From: Diploptera punctata
Lineage: Eukaryota; Arthropoda; Insecta; Blattodea; Blaberidae
Direction: 5' to 3'
DNA length: 64,000 nucleotides
Assembly (NCBI GenBank): GCA_030220185.1
Contig: JASPKZ010004563.1
Coordinates: 62,001 to 126,000 of the forward strand
Shown: piece by piece, positions 1 through 10,195 of the stretch
Numbering within the stretch: position 1 is the stretch's first letter
How the letters are laid out: the number at the start of each line of letters is the position of its first letter
The notes under the pieces: generated by a model
The model's database searches: none
Told to the model about the DNA's origin: nothing
What the model saw: the letters and a program-made list of their open reading frames with translations, nothing else
Program-made: the position numbers and the translations under genes

Positions 1-2390
1 TAGACACTCGCCTCTCATCGCTGGTTTCTCGAGAATCTTATTTATAATATTTATTATTAGTTTAATATTATTAATTTGTGTTTTAGTAAGAGTAGCTTTT
101 TTTATCTTGATTAGTCTCGGTCATTATACATAGATTTTGTAGTGGAGGAAACGGATCTGCGGCATATTCTTTCGGGGTTTCTCCCATTTTCCCCTACCAC
201 AATTTTATTCCACCTTTCCCCATTTTCATCTAATCTATTTTGTTCATCAGATGTAGTCAGCCTGCACCCTAGTTAATTATAGACCTATATAAATATATGG
301 GCTTAATTTAATCTCTCGATCTGACCCTGAGTTGGTCTCAACTTGAAATTATCTTATTATATTTAAACATCACTCCTGCGAATTCCCTATGTGATGCATA
401 TATTGCTCCTTCATCATCACATAACACATATATTTAATAACCGCACTAATAGTATTGCCAGGTGGGCTGTGGGGCAAATTTTATTTAATTGTTCAGCCAT
501 TTTATTCATATCATTTCTTACATAATATTTGACACTTTTAGGCCTATATTTAAATCTATGAGGAATAGGGGTTACATTAGAAAACACAGGAAATATAGGC
601 ATATGTGCAAAATGAATATAAGTGGTGCAAGACATGACCTAAGTACAGCAACCAAACAATTGTATAAAGGAAGGCATCATTGTAATTTTTAAACCTCAAA
701 CATACTTCATCTTTATTTTAAATTTGTTATGGAATAGAAATGAAAACAAAGAAGAATATCAATTTATAATAATTTAAATACAGTTTTCTTAATAATTGAT
801 TAATTAATTTTTTTGCATCATCTGAAAATATTAATTATTTGTAAGAGTAACTACCATAATCTTTATGGCTAAAATAAAACCAAAACATTATATGTAATTT
901 CCAACCTTATATGTGAAATTCTGTCATAACAGCAGTTAATTATAGATAACCTCTCAGTCACCATGCTTAAAGACATTATTTAATATAATCACTAACATTA
1001 GCAATGCCACTTTCTTAGTAAAGTTAAGTGTTACACTAAATAGTATATCACTGAATCATTTATAATAATATGAAAAACATTTACCACCAAGATTAATGGT
1101 AGTATACAGTGAATAGCAATATCCCATAAGAGAGACTACATGCATTTGAATTAAAAGATATAAGACCACATTTCATTTTACGATAAATTGGGAATTAAAG
1201 TGAAAATTATTCATACCTGGTTCAAGAAATGGCTCTCAGTATCTCAATGATAGGACATAGTATATAAAAAGTTGGAGATTAAATAATAATGGATCAGCTG
1301 TGATTAAAATCCTATGCAGAGTGCAAAATTTTTTGTTAATACATTAACCAACTCTAGCTGTAATTTAATTTTATTCGTGCACATCACACAGAGTATTTGT
1401 ATCTTCACTGGTCAAATTTAGATAAGAAATCTAGAATATTGTAATATTTGAATTCAAGTTATGGCCGATACTTCACAAAACTCTTTATTCAGAAAAGATT
1501 ACAAACATAAGATACACAGTTCATCTCTTTGTCCATTACACAAATTTCTTATTGTGTTGCACATTTAAAGAATAGTACAAATGTTCGTTTTATCTGTAGA
1601 GAAAATTGGTTCGACAACCACTGTAGCACTTCCAGAAATGACCCCATGAACACAATCATACTATTCTAATTTATTTCATATATCTTGAAAACAAAAATTA
1701 TAATTAACTTGGCACCAGGTATTAGCGAATGAATCATCTGCGGATACAATTTTCATAATAAAAACATTCACTCGTCAATAACACAATGATTTGCATGAAA
1801 AGAGGTTATAATCGTAAATTCTTGATCTTGATAATAATCTTAAAATTATCACTGTTTTTAGTTTTACTTAATATATCACTTATGTTCGTCTAAAACGGTT
1901 AGCCACCTCGAATAACTCATATATTAATGTCCAGACATAAATAACACAAAATTTGTACATCAAACATAAATTGTTTATGGACAAAGACGCCATGTTTAAA
2001 CTGAATGAACCAGCCAATCACAATGGATGCAGCGGTTTTTTCTGTCTGCAGCCTACTTTTACTTCGCTGCAGTAGCTGCAAGTCCGCTAGAGCGCTTTAG
2101 TGCCCTCTGAATGGTATGCTGCAGATAAAGCGCTAAAGCGCTTTTGCAGCGCTTTGGCTACTGAATGCCCCCATAGACTCGCAAGTCGAAAGACCCGCGC
2201 GAACGACCCATATTTCTGGTCTGTCATTCCAGACGTCTGTACTCCTTATTTCGGGAAAGATCGGTGGCCAGACGCTTCTACGTTTCGAAGTGTCTCGAAC
2301 CTAAGCCTCAGAAAGTTCACAATATGTTGTAACTAAGTCAATAGAGAAACGTAAATATTATAACTTACTAACATAGGCCTAAATTGCGTT
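1..2390. other. AT-rich stretch without a recognisable gene
   Basis: Only short open frames occur (up to about 78 codons) and none shows a known motif or paired splice signals. Around 2041-2175 the sequence becomes more GC-rich and contains several AGCGCT and AAGCGCTTT blocks that are mutually inverted, which may be the decayed end of a DNA transposon, but no second terminus or TSD was found. Confidence 0.5.
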
Positions 2391-2515
2391 TATTCATTTT
2401 GAGAAGGCTTTTTACAGAGTGAACAGAAATAAATTGTGGAATGTAATGATAAAAAAGAGGTATTCCACAATTAATGAAACCTTATATGTAGATATTCGTC
2501 TTGTCGGCTCTTGTC
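2391..2515 (+). pseudogene. RTE-like reverse transcriptase fragment (motif A region)
   Basis: Translation on the plus strand gives FEKAFYRVNRNKLWNVMIKK, which resembles motif A of RTE-type reverse transcriptases (D/H-F-E-K-A-F-D-x-V) and the following helix. The catalytic aspartate that normally precedes FEKAF is His here. Nothing upstream or downstream continues the frame, so this is a short orphan fragment. It lies next to an opposite-strand piece of an RTE C-terminus (2560-2835), so the two need not come from one insertion. Confidence 0.5.
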
Positions 2516-2559
2516 CAACCATTTAATATAGATAGATAGATCATCGGTTGATTAATGTA

Positions 2560-2835
2560 TTTGACATCGTCCGATTCCTAATAGCCTATTTTGTCGGTCC
2601 ATCCAATCTCCTGGTTGTAGATCTTAATTGCTGAGTTTTAATATAATCCAAAATAGTGTCTTCAATATTCGTTTTCTCCCTTATAACCAAGTTACTATTT
2701 TTTTCTCTCTCTCTTCTTGAAATTCTAGCTGTCCGTATAAAATCCATTTCAGTTGCCAAAATATACTTATTTGTTTTTGTTATTAATGGCCAAAGTTCTG
2801 CTCCATAAGTATTGATGCTTTCAACAATTGTATGA
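2560..2835 (-). pseudogene. RTE-like LINE C-terminal fragment
   Basis: The minus strand encodes a peptide with INTYGAELWPLITKTNKYIL followed by TEMDFIRTARISRREREKNS. This is the layout of the region after the RT palm in RTE-type elements (YGAE-x-W, then a basic M-x-F-x-R segment). The frame decays toward 2560 with a stop. It is a different family from RTE-A, whose corresponding motif is YGCETWTL. The fragment stops where the tRNA-like tandem array begins. Confidence 0.5.
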
Positions 2836-2865
2836 TTATATATATGACATGATAAGAAAAATAAA

Positions 2866-2936
2866 TGCCTGGACGGGATTTGAACCCGAACCTCTCTATG
2901 TGTACTCGAGGATGTTATCCATTACACCACCAGGCA
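2866..2936 (-). other. tRNA-like sequence, array unit 1
   Basis: On the minus strand it reads GCCTGG...CCAGGC (acceptor pairing), a D-arm-like GGTGTAATGGATAAC and a T-arm with loop TTCAAAT. The anticodon arm is imperfect: stem CTCGA/TAGAG has one mismatch around a loop GTACACA. I treat it as a tRNA-derived repeat rather than a gene because it repeats in tandem with different arms. Confidence 0.7.
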
Positions 2937-3143
2937 AATCCAATACAAACACTTATCTTTCTTATATATTTTCTCCATTATTATAAGATGTAGGGAGAAC
3001 TAGGTCTTCACTGCCTCACCATAATAAGTAAGCAAATTAAATATAATATGTTTACTTTATAGCAGTGACGCTTTATCGATGTTATAATTAAATTTTTGAC
3101 ATTGAGCAATGCAAGCTTAATATGACATGATAAGAAAAATAAA

Positions 3144-3214
3144 TGCCTGGATGGGATTTGAACCCGGACCTCTCGATTTTTACTCGAGGATGCTTTCCAT
3201 TACACCACGAGGCA
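3144..3214 (-). other. tRNA-like sequence, array unit 2
   Basis: Same element as unit 1. Here the anticodon stem CTCGA/TCGAG pairs perfectly around a 7-nt loop GTAAAAA, which would place AAA at the anticodon. The acceptor stem is damaged (CCTCGT against CCAGGC). Confidence 0.65.
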
Positions 3215-3447
3215 TATCCAATACAAGCACTTATTTTTCTTATATATATATATATATATATATATTCTCCAATATTACTAGATGTCGCGAGAACTCAGTC
3301 TTCACTGCCACATAGTAGCTGACTATAACAAGTAAGCAAATTAAAGAACATATTTTTACTTTATAGCAGTGACGCTTTATCGATGTTATAATTAAATTTT
3401 TGACATTGAGCAATGCAAGCTTAATATGACATGATAAGAAAAATAAA

Positions 3448-3521
3448 TACCTGGACGGGACTTGAACCCGAACCTCTACATTTGTACTCGAGGATGCTAT
3501 CCTCCATTACACCACCAGGCA
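3448..3521 (-). other. tRNA-like sequence, array unit 3
   Basis: Same element with a 3-nt insertion in the D-arm region (GGATGCTATCCTCC on the plus strand). The 5' flank is lost: the sequence jumps at about 3537 to a Helitron-like terminus, so the array was cut by that event. Confidence 0.65.
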
Positions 3522-3537
3522 AATCCAATACAAACAA

Positions 3538-3556
3538 CGTCTGCCGGGTCCGGTAG
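3538..3556 (+). other. Relic of a Helitron-like 3' terminus
   Basis: GTCTGCCGGGTCCGGTAGTG matches the 3' end seen at 60958-60976 (GTCTGCCGAGTCCTCTAGTG), including the following TG and (TA)n. The expected CTAG has become GTAG. No 5' body of the Helitron is attached. Confidence 0.4.
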
Positions 3557-3652
3557 TGTGTGTATATATAGGCTATATATGGACACAGAGGAATGGAGGA
3601 ATGGCGTTTGGTTTCCGGAAGACGGCGGCATCTGCCATGATACCGGATGATG

Positions 3653-3681
<29 letters not shown>

Positions 3682-3684
<3 letters not shown>

Positions 3685-5216
3685 TGCTCATAACAATTAG
3701 AGGAACACTTGTAATAAATTGAATAAGTAATTGTTTTTTAAAGCTGTGATGCTGAAAGTTGGACAATATGTAAATTTAATTATTAATTTTATCACTGGAT
3801 ACAAATTTTAAAGATCCATGGCCTAAATACAGAGAAATTACCTCAAATAACAAATATAGAGAAATTTTTGATTTTGGAAGGCACTGGCCACTTCTAATTG
3901 GTAAGGTTCCTGATGTTGCTATAGTGACGAATGTTGATTATTGCCTTGTTTATTGAAGTCTCTGACAAAATGAGGCATTTGAAGTGTATCATGCTCTACA
4001 TCTTTTACGACAAGGTCAATCTCTGCGACAAGTGGCTAGAGAGCTTGGGGTTTCTCCTTCCGTGGTGTCCAGGTTACGCAACAGACACAGAGAGACAGGT
4101 CAGTATTGTAGAAGACGTGGCCAGGGCCGTAAATTTAAAACAAGCCCCCAGGATGACAGATACGTTGTTCTTTCTGCTCTTCGACAGCGTACAAAAACTG
4201 CAAAAGACCTGCAGAATGACCTTCATATGGCTTCCGGAATCTGGGTTTCAGACCAAACCATAAGGAACAGATTAAGGAAAGAGAATATTCGTCCAAAAAG
4301 GCCCGTTAAAAAGCCACGCTTAACAAATGGACATAAGGCATCAAAACATACGTATGCTGAAAACCATGGTGGTTGGAACCTGAACCAGTGGGAGTCTGTG
4401 CTCTTCTCGGACGAATCCAGGTATCGTCTTACACGTTGTAATGGTCGATTGAGGGTGTGGGGATGGCCAGGAGAAAGATTTTCTGCAGAGGCTGTACAGG
4501 AAATTGATAGATTCGGAGGAGGTTCCATAATGGTGTGGGCCGGAGTTATGTACAACAATCGTACGGACCTTGTACTTGTTCCCAAGGACTGAATGCTGTC
4601 CGGTATATCGAGCACGTTCTGGAAGAGCATGTAGTACCTGCTGCCATTGGAGTAGGCCCTGGAATTCTGTTTATGCAGGATAATGCCAGGGCACATTCTG
4701 CGGCTGTCACCAGGGATTTCCTGCGGAGGAATGAAATTGAGGTAATGGAGTGACCAGCGGTCAGCCCAGACCTCAACCCTATTGAACACTTGTGGGATCT
4801 TCTAGACAGGAAGGTCAGGAACCGACATCAAGCTCCACAAACTCTGCAGCAGCTTGGAGATGCTCTGAAGGAGGAATGGGAGAATATCCCGCAAGAGGAA
4901 ATCCAGAATCTTATTGGGAGCATGCAACGAAGGTGCCAAACTGTCATCGAATGTCGTGGAGGCCATACACGATACTAACTCTATATAACGAGTGTTTAAC
5001 GTTGAAAAATAAGCACAAGATTCAATTGCTTACATAGCGGAATTATTTGAAAAGTTAATTGTCAGCGTTATTCATTTGTTTTACTGACATGAGCAATAAA
5101 TAAATAAATAAATAACCACAAATAATGTACTTTATTAATTTCATGTTTGTTCCTTTATCCAATGAAAAAAAATATTTGCATATTTCATAGTGTTCCTCTA
5201 ATTGTTTTGAGCAGTG
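3682..5216 (+). mobile_element. Tc1 (DD34E) transposon with both terminal inverted repeats
   Basis: A 28-bp terminal inverted repeat starts CACTGCTCA and includes ATTAGAGGAACACT at 3682-3709. Its mirror copy ends TGAGCAGTG at 5189-5216, with one mismatch. Both ends abut TA repeats, consistent with the TA target of this superfamily, although the TA tract hides the exact duplication. The 1535-bp length is typical of Tc1 elements. The single gene inside is broken, so this copy cannot be autonomous. It sits immediately after a (TA)n tract at 3651-3679. Confidence 0.9.
3971..4978 (+). pseudogene. Tc1-type transposase, frameshifted with a stop
   Basis: This would be the DDE transposase that cuts and inserts the surrounding element. 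Order: an N-terminal helix-turn-helix (LRQVARELGVSPSVVSRLRN), a second DNA-binding region with TIRNRLRKENI, then the catalytic core with FSDESRY (first Asp), QDNARAHS (second Asp) and PDLNPIEHLWD (Glu). Exactly 34 residues separate the second Asp and the Glu, the DD34E signature. Defects: a likely 1-nt loss near 3982 separating the ATG at 3971 from the main frame, a frameshift at about 4575, and a TGA at 4751 where the family has Trp. The rest ends naturally at 4978 after RCQTVIECRGGHTRY. Few lesions suggest moderate age. Confidence 0.9.
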
Positions 5217-5688
5217 TATATAGATACATGTCTTTTAACGCTCTAATGGCTGCAATTTTCAACATAGCTAGTCGGCTCATTCTGTTTTTGCTAAGTGTAC
5301 CTCTAACTGGCGACAGTTGAAAACAAAGATACAAGGAATTGCCCTGAAACTGGAATAATCTGCATTCCAGTGGTGGATCAATTGTTCGGTTCATCTGTTG
5401 AAATAAGTGGAATCCCGGGTTCCAAGGCTTCGTCCCATTTGAACCAGTTGTTAAATTAACGCTACGGCGGACTTTTTTAAGTGAAAAAATATCAGGACAT
5501 AAAATCTGTCTGCTTCATGCATGTGTAGTAAAGATTTTGATTCGTCTTTGTTAATGATACACTGGCATTGTCACACGCAACTATGAAGCAGAGGATGTAT
5601 TAATTAGACTTCTCAGGAGAACCCGCATCTCCTGTCCAGTCCAATATACTCGTAGCTCCTCCATCCCTCCAACCATGTGAGCAACCAT
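5217..5688. other. Intergenic stretch, nothing recognised
   Basis: No open frame of note, no paired repeat ends and no tRNA-like motif were seen between the Tc1 element and the (AAT)n tract. Confidence 0.4.
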
Positions 5689-5691
5689 TAA

Positions 5692-5783
<92 letters not shown>
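5689..5783 (+). repeat. (AAT)n microsatellite
   Basis: About 95 bp of nearly perfect AAT repeats directly after unique sequence. Such tracts elsewhere in the window are usually tails of SINE or LINE insertions. Confidence 0.95.
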
Positions 5784-5811
5784 GACCAGCCTCATTTGCT
5801 AGTAGTCAGCT

Positions 5812-6052
5812 TTTCTGACTACTGTTCATGAGGTCCCGGGTTCATGAGGTCCCGAGATTTTTCCTTAACGGGAATTATTCCTGTGATTGCCCATGGTCTG
5901 GAATTTAGTTTTAGGGACTTTCCTGGCGTTTCATTGTCATTTATCATCCATCATATCATCAGGGTAACGTAACTCCGCCTTCCAAGTGGGTTACAATTCC
6001 GTCAATTCCAGGGAAGAACACGTCGAAATGACAACCTGGGGTACTGATATAA

Positions 6053-6106
<54 letters not shown>
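5812..6106 (+). mobile_element. SINE-C copy with (AAT)n tail
   Basis: The body (GGAATTATTCCTGTG..., GTCTGGAATTTAG..., CTGGCG.TTCATT.TCATTTATCA, AACGTAACTCCGCCTTCCA) matches the inverse of 31700-31985. The tRNA-like head is reduced to GGTCCCGGGTTC, and GTTCATGAGGTCCCG is duplicated in tandem. The copy ends in a 55-bp (AAT)n tail at 6051-6106. Confidence 0.75.
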
Positions 6107-6107
<1 letters not shown>

Positions 6108-6162
6108 TTAACAATAATAATATGAGTAATAGTAATAATAAAAATAACACAAGGAAATTATT

Positions 6163-6650
6163 CATAGGCTCAATTCTTGAAATGCGTGCTATTATGCATT
6201 ACAGGGACTCTTGTCGTCTCAACTTCTCTCAAAAAAAGGTTAAACTGAAAATGTATAAAACTATTATTCTACCAGTTATATTATATGGATGTGAAACATG
6301 GACTCTTACTTTAAGGGAGGAAAAAATATTAGGAGTATTTGAGAATAAAGTTCTTAGGAGATTTTTTGAATCAAAGAGAGACGAACATACAGGTGAATGG
6401 AGAAGACTCCATAACAGTGAACTTACATAGTCTTTATAGGAAACCTGTTGTAATAAGAACCTGTTGTAATAAGAACAGTCTTGTAGACTGCGATGGGCGA
6501 AACACGTGACACGTATAGCACATTAAAGAAGGGCATGGTAATTTGATGTAGAAAAACCAGAGGGAAAACGATCGAAAACATTACCTCAGGAGGGATGTAT
6601 GATTTTGTCCGCGCGGCCATGAACCTACAGTTTCGATATGCCAGTGGATT
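6163..6650 (+). pseudogene. RTE-A 3' fragment
   Basis: It begins inside the post-RT region and encodes VILYGCETWTLTLREE and FENKVLRRFFESKRDEHTGE, diagnostic of RTE-A. The frame breaks after ORF position 102. A 16-bp tandem duplication (AACCTGTTGTAATAAG twice) lies near 6440-6473. The end (GCGCGGCCATGAACCTAC..CCAGTG) matches the normal RTE-A terminus, followed by an (ATT)n tail at 6651-6692. Confidence 0.9.
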
Positions 6651-6652
6651 AC

Positions 6653-6693
<41 letters not shown>

Positions 6694-6699
6694 TTAGAA

Positions 6700-7130
6700 A
6701 TGTTCCACAATACAGTGTTTCTACTTCAACCCAAAGTGATTTGTCGTCAGAGTTTCATGTCTAAAACATCTTCTTCCCTCAAATCTCTAACTTCCACACT
6801 TCTTCTCACTCCATCTATCCAACGTTCTCTAGGTCTGCTTCTTCCACTTCTTCCATCAGACTTCCAATCAAGAATCTTCTTTGATATTCTATCTTCTTTC
6901 ATTATTATGAGGTGCCCATACCATTTCAAACGTTTTTCTTCCATTTTTTCTAATATTTTTTTTTGACTTGCATAATTTCACTTATTGTGCTGTTTCTGAC
7001 TTTATCCCTTCTTGAAATTCTTGTCGATCGCCTCCAAAAATCCATTTCTACTGCTAACAGCTTTTTTGGCTTGTTTTCTACTTACTGTCCAGGTTTCGGA
7101 CCCATATAATAAAATGTTTTGTAACAGAAC

Positions 7131-7132
<2 letters not shown>
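6700..7132 (-). pseudogene. RTE-E LINE C-terminal fragment
   Basis: The minus strand encodes LLYGSETWTVSRKQAKKAV, then EEKRLKWYGHLIIMKEDRIS and SGRSRPRERWIDGVRRSVEV. These are the post-RT and basic tail motifs of another RTE-type family, distinct from RTE-A (which has RRLRWAGHVARM). One frameshift separates the two parts. The piece at 41905-42125 has the same RLKWY..R..RM layout and may belong to the same lineage. Confidence 0.75.

Positions 7133-7205
<73 letters not shown>
7133..7205 (+). repeat. (ATT)n microsatellite
   Basis: A ~73-bp tract between two LINE fragments of opposite orientation. In the minus orientation it cannot be the tail of RTE-E, because it lies on that fragment's 5' side. 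Confidence 0.95.
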
Positions 7206-7206
<1 letters not shown>

Positions 7207-7360
7207 TAAAAAGTTAGCTAGACTTACACGAATGTGTCTAAATGGCACAAAGAGTAGGGTGCGAATAGGCAAACAGGTTTTGGATACTTTTGGATACTTC
7301 ACAATGGGTTAAAGCAAGGAGATGCAATCTCTACTCAGTTATTCAACTTTGAATTAGAGC

Positions 7361-7470
7361 AACCTGTGGTTCGCGAAGCCCCAGGGTATACGCAAAATAT
7401 TTTAAGGGGTTCGCCAAAACGTTTCCATCGAGGTTAGGCCAATTATTGTTTTCTTAATTTCTGCATTGTC

Positions 7471-7502
<32 letters not shown>

Positions 7503-7903
7503 TAATAATATTAATAATAATAATAATAGGCCTAATAATTTATTATTATTATTATTTTCAAATTAATTAACCCTATAATGCCCCTTGTTGCAAATGTGAA
7601 CATCGGGAATTTATCACATAATTTCCACAATAAATTAATATTTACCGCGAATGCCTGATTTACAGTCATGTAACAACGTTAGGAATGCATTTGATTTCGC
7701 TACAACTAGGCCTACACGTTGTGTAACCTTTAAGCCGTAACTTTAGGTTTTAACCGTTAAGGGTTAATTTAAGGTTATTAAACCTTTGCTTGGACTTAAA
7801 TTTGATGCATGTCTACTGTATGCATATTTAAAAGCCAGTGGTTCACCCAACTCAGATCGTTGTGGAAGGGGTTCGCGAGTCAAAAAAGGTTGGGAACCGC
7901 TGT
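7361..7903 (+). mobile_element. hAT-like non-autonomous element (MITE), 8-bp TSD
   Basis: The 543-bp insert is flanked by ATTAGAGC at 7353-7360 and 7904-7911, both derived from RTE-A coding sequence. Its right end reads, inverted, ACAGCGGTTCCCAACC, a classic hAT terminus. The left end CCTGTGGTTCGCGAAG is a decayed partner. An internal GGGGTTCGCC block also mirrors GGGGTTCGCG near the other end. It has no open frame of interest, so it would need a hAT transposase in trans. An internal AAT/ATT microsatellite lies at about 7472-7558. Confidence 0.88.
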
Positions 7904-7973
7904 ATTAGAGCCATAAAATCTTTGGAGAATGAAGAAGGCCTACAACTCAATGGTATTAATAGGTTGTTAGTTT

Positions 7974-8181
7974 ATTCTATTAAACTCACGCCCCAAATGG
8001 GAGTCGATGACCAATCACATTTCAATGATTATTTATTTACAACCAATCACAGTAGTGTTTCGCCTGCAATTTATCAACTGAAGTTAATCGTATTAAAGAC
8101 AGCTTGTCCTTTTTAACGTTCTGAATAGGTCATAGCATTATTTTGCAGTGACTGACTCTCTAAGAAATACGGCTACCAGAT

Positions 8182-8221
<40 letters not shown>

Positions 8222-8715
8222 CATGAATGTCAGCAGATAGCGCAAGCGGGAGATAATATAAATACGTTTGTAGCAATTGATTATACCACAAAAAAAAAGA
8301 AACCACTTTTTGCACTTTCTTAGACGAACCTGCAGAAAAATATAATTGAAATTTTACATAATAGGACAACAGAAATTAATTAATACCTATAATGTTGGTT
8401 ATAAATTTCTCGACTGGGGTGCATTCTTACAATATTGCGATCCTTTGGCAATGAATAATATGATCTGGTTGTAGTGATGAACAAAAGAAGCAAATGAAGC
8501 GTACCAATCGTTTCTCATTTGTTTTCAAACATCGCCGTTTACATAAAATATATAAATATTTTAAAATAACTGTAGTTAAACAATGATTTGTGAGTAAACA
8601 GCATAATTTTATTCGTTAAATAGTCCTAACAAATGCCACTCTTGATTTCCAAATTATCTAGATAAATTCTCTCCCCACTTCGTGAGTTGTGAATTTATCG
8701 ATACGAAATCACTCG
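7974..8715 (-). mobile_element. Repeat E, copy 1 (unclassified insertion with terminal hairpin)
   Basis: This ~740-bp block interrupts the RTE-A copy and is the reverse complement of 21166-21914. One end carries AATGCCACGAGTGATTTC facing its mirror (AAATGCCACTCTTGATTTC) about 90 bp away, with GATAAATTCA repeats inside, giving a terminal hairpin. The other end has CTATTAAACTCACGCCCCAA. A 4-bp TTAT lies on both sides, which would be a short TSD. A (TA)n tract at 8183-8218 is present here but is only a few repeats long in copy 2. No coding signal was recognised. Confidence 0.7.
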
Positions 8716-9490
8716 TGGCATTACTTATGATAATGTAGTATTATTGAGCGATAACGAGGAGATACTAAGGGCCAACACACACACTTTATTGAATAACACT
8801 AAGAAATTGGGACTGGAAGTAAACATCAATAAAACTAAATATATGTTCACACATAGAAATACGATACATAATGGAAATGTACAACTAATAACAAATGAAG
8901 GAAATATTGAAGAAGTGGCTGATTTCAAGTATCTAGGAACAATAATCACAAATAGGAATGAGGTGCACAAACATAGGCTCAATCTGGAAATGCATGCTAT
9001 TATGCATTACAGGGACTCTTGTCGTCCCAACTCCTTTCAAAGACGTTAAACTGAAAATATATAAAACAGTTATTCACCCAGTTATATTATATGGATGCGA
9101 AACATGGACTCTTACTTTAAGGGAGGAAAGAAGATCACGAGTATTTGAGAATAAAGTTGTTAGAACCAAAAAAGAGATTAACATAGAGGTGAATGGAGAA
9201 AACTACAAAATAGTGAGCCAGATGATATGTATAGGAAGCCAGATATAATAAGAACAGTTAAGTCTCGTAGATTGCGATAGGCGGAACACGTGGCACGTAT
9301 GGGGAATGAAAGAAGGGCATAGTCATTTTTTGTAGGAAAACCAAAGGAAAAATCGCCAAGTTCGTAGATCAAATTATGGGAAGTAAATTATCCAGGGGAT
9401 GATTAAAGAACATTAGCTCAGGATAGGGATACATGGAGAGTTTATGACCGCGCGGCCATGAACGTACGGGTTCAATAGTATCAGTGAGTT

Positions 9491-9497
9491 ATTATTA

Positions 9498-9573
<76 letters not shown>
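9491..9573 (+). repeat. (ATT)n tail of an RTE-A copy
   Basis: An 80-bp tract immediately after the RTE-A terminus CAGTGAGTTA. Confidence 0.9.
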
Positions 9574-9574
<1 letters not shown>

Positions 9575-10195
9575 TTGTCCATAATTGTGTCCAAAAATGA
9601 ACAGAATTGTTAGAGTTTGTTATTGTAAGTGTAGGCCCACGTCTACAAGTTGCAATACAGTATATTGCGTAAAATATGTTTGATCGGATGAAAGATGTAG
9701 GCTGTCTGTTGATCGGTGTCTGGCAGCCGCTGGAGTTGATAAGACATAACACCGCACTATATCTCAGCAACCTATTGCTTTATCAAATCTCAAACAACAG
9801 AACATTTTTTATATAAATTTCAAACTAAAACAGAGTACATTTTACAAGACTACATCACTTTCCAAATGAGTGAAATTATAGTTATTAATGTTACAAGAGT
9901 TGAAAGTTATGTCCACCGCTGTATTCTCTGCGAAACATTTCCTTATACAGTTAGTAACATTCTTCTTCATACAGCTGAGATTTTGTGATATAAAGTAAAT
10001 GTTCTAGCTTCGTAAATATGATTTATTTCTGATTATCATTTCAGAGTATCATAACTGTCTAATAGTTAATAAAATATATTATCTTTTACAGCTATTTCTA
10101 TTCAAAATATAATTAAAACTAAAACCAACGAAATTTAACATTCACTTGTTTGCAACATTTCTGTTCATATACTTAAAACACAAAACCAAAACACA
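9574..10195. other. Intergenic stretch, nothing recognised
   Basis: AT-rich with no coding motif. It may contain the decayed 3' untranslated part of the Tc1-like relic that starts at about 10200, but I found no inverted repeat partner. Confidence 0.35.

Larger units (their letters stand above)
2844..3540 (-). repeat. Tandem array of ~290-bp units, each with a tRNA-like sequence
   Basis: Three head-to-tail units start at 2844, 3122 and 3426 with the same block ATGACATGATAAGAAAAATA. Units 1 and 2 are 278 and 304 bp and both run through the tRNA-like segment, an ATTCTCCA..GAGAACT..TCTTCACTGCC block, and an identical ~80-bp tail ending AATGCAAGCTTAAT. Unit 3 is cut after its tRNA-like part at about 3537. 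Inside a unit, TAAGAAAAATAA on one side of the tRNA-like part is mirrored by TTATTTTTCTTA on the other (one mismatch in unit 1), forming a short inverted frame. Unit 2 has a (TA)n expansion at 3241-3263. Pieces of the same unit recur near 50032 and 50486. Confidence 0.85.
7206..9490 (+). mobile_element. RTE-A copy split by two later insertions
   Basis: Three collinear pieces of one RTE-A copy: 7206-7360 (SRVRIG..., RT motif B region), 7904-7973 (SLENEEGLQLNGIN) and about 8716-9490 (GLEVNINKTKYM through the 3' terminus). The first gap is exactly filled by a hAT-like MITE with 8-bp TSD, the second by repeat E. The YADD motif lies at the second break. The third piece encodes HPVILYGCETWTL but has several frameshifts. 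It ends CAGTGAGTTA followed by (ATT)n to 9573. The copy is truncated at its 5' end by the microsatellite at 7133-7205. Confidence 0.88.

Noticed and set aside
417..692. Short overlapping frames near the start of the window
   Set aside because: No motif, both strands open by chance, AT-rich composition and no supporting signal.
2041..2175. AGCGCT-rich inverted blocks as a transposon end
   Set aside because: Only one end was found, and no TSD or second copy within the window.
4223..4789. 188-codon minus-strand open frame
   Set aside because: Antisense to the Tc1 transposase catalytic core, with no independent motif.
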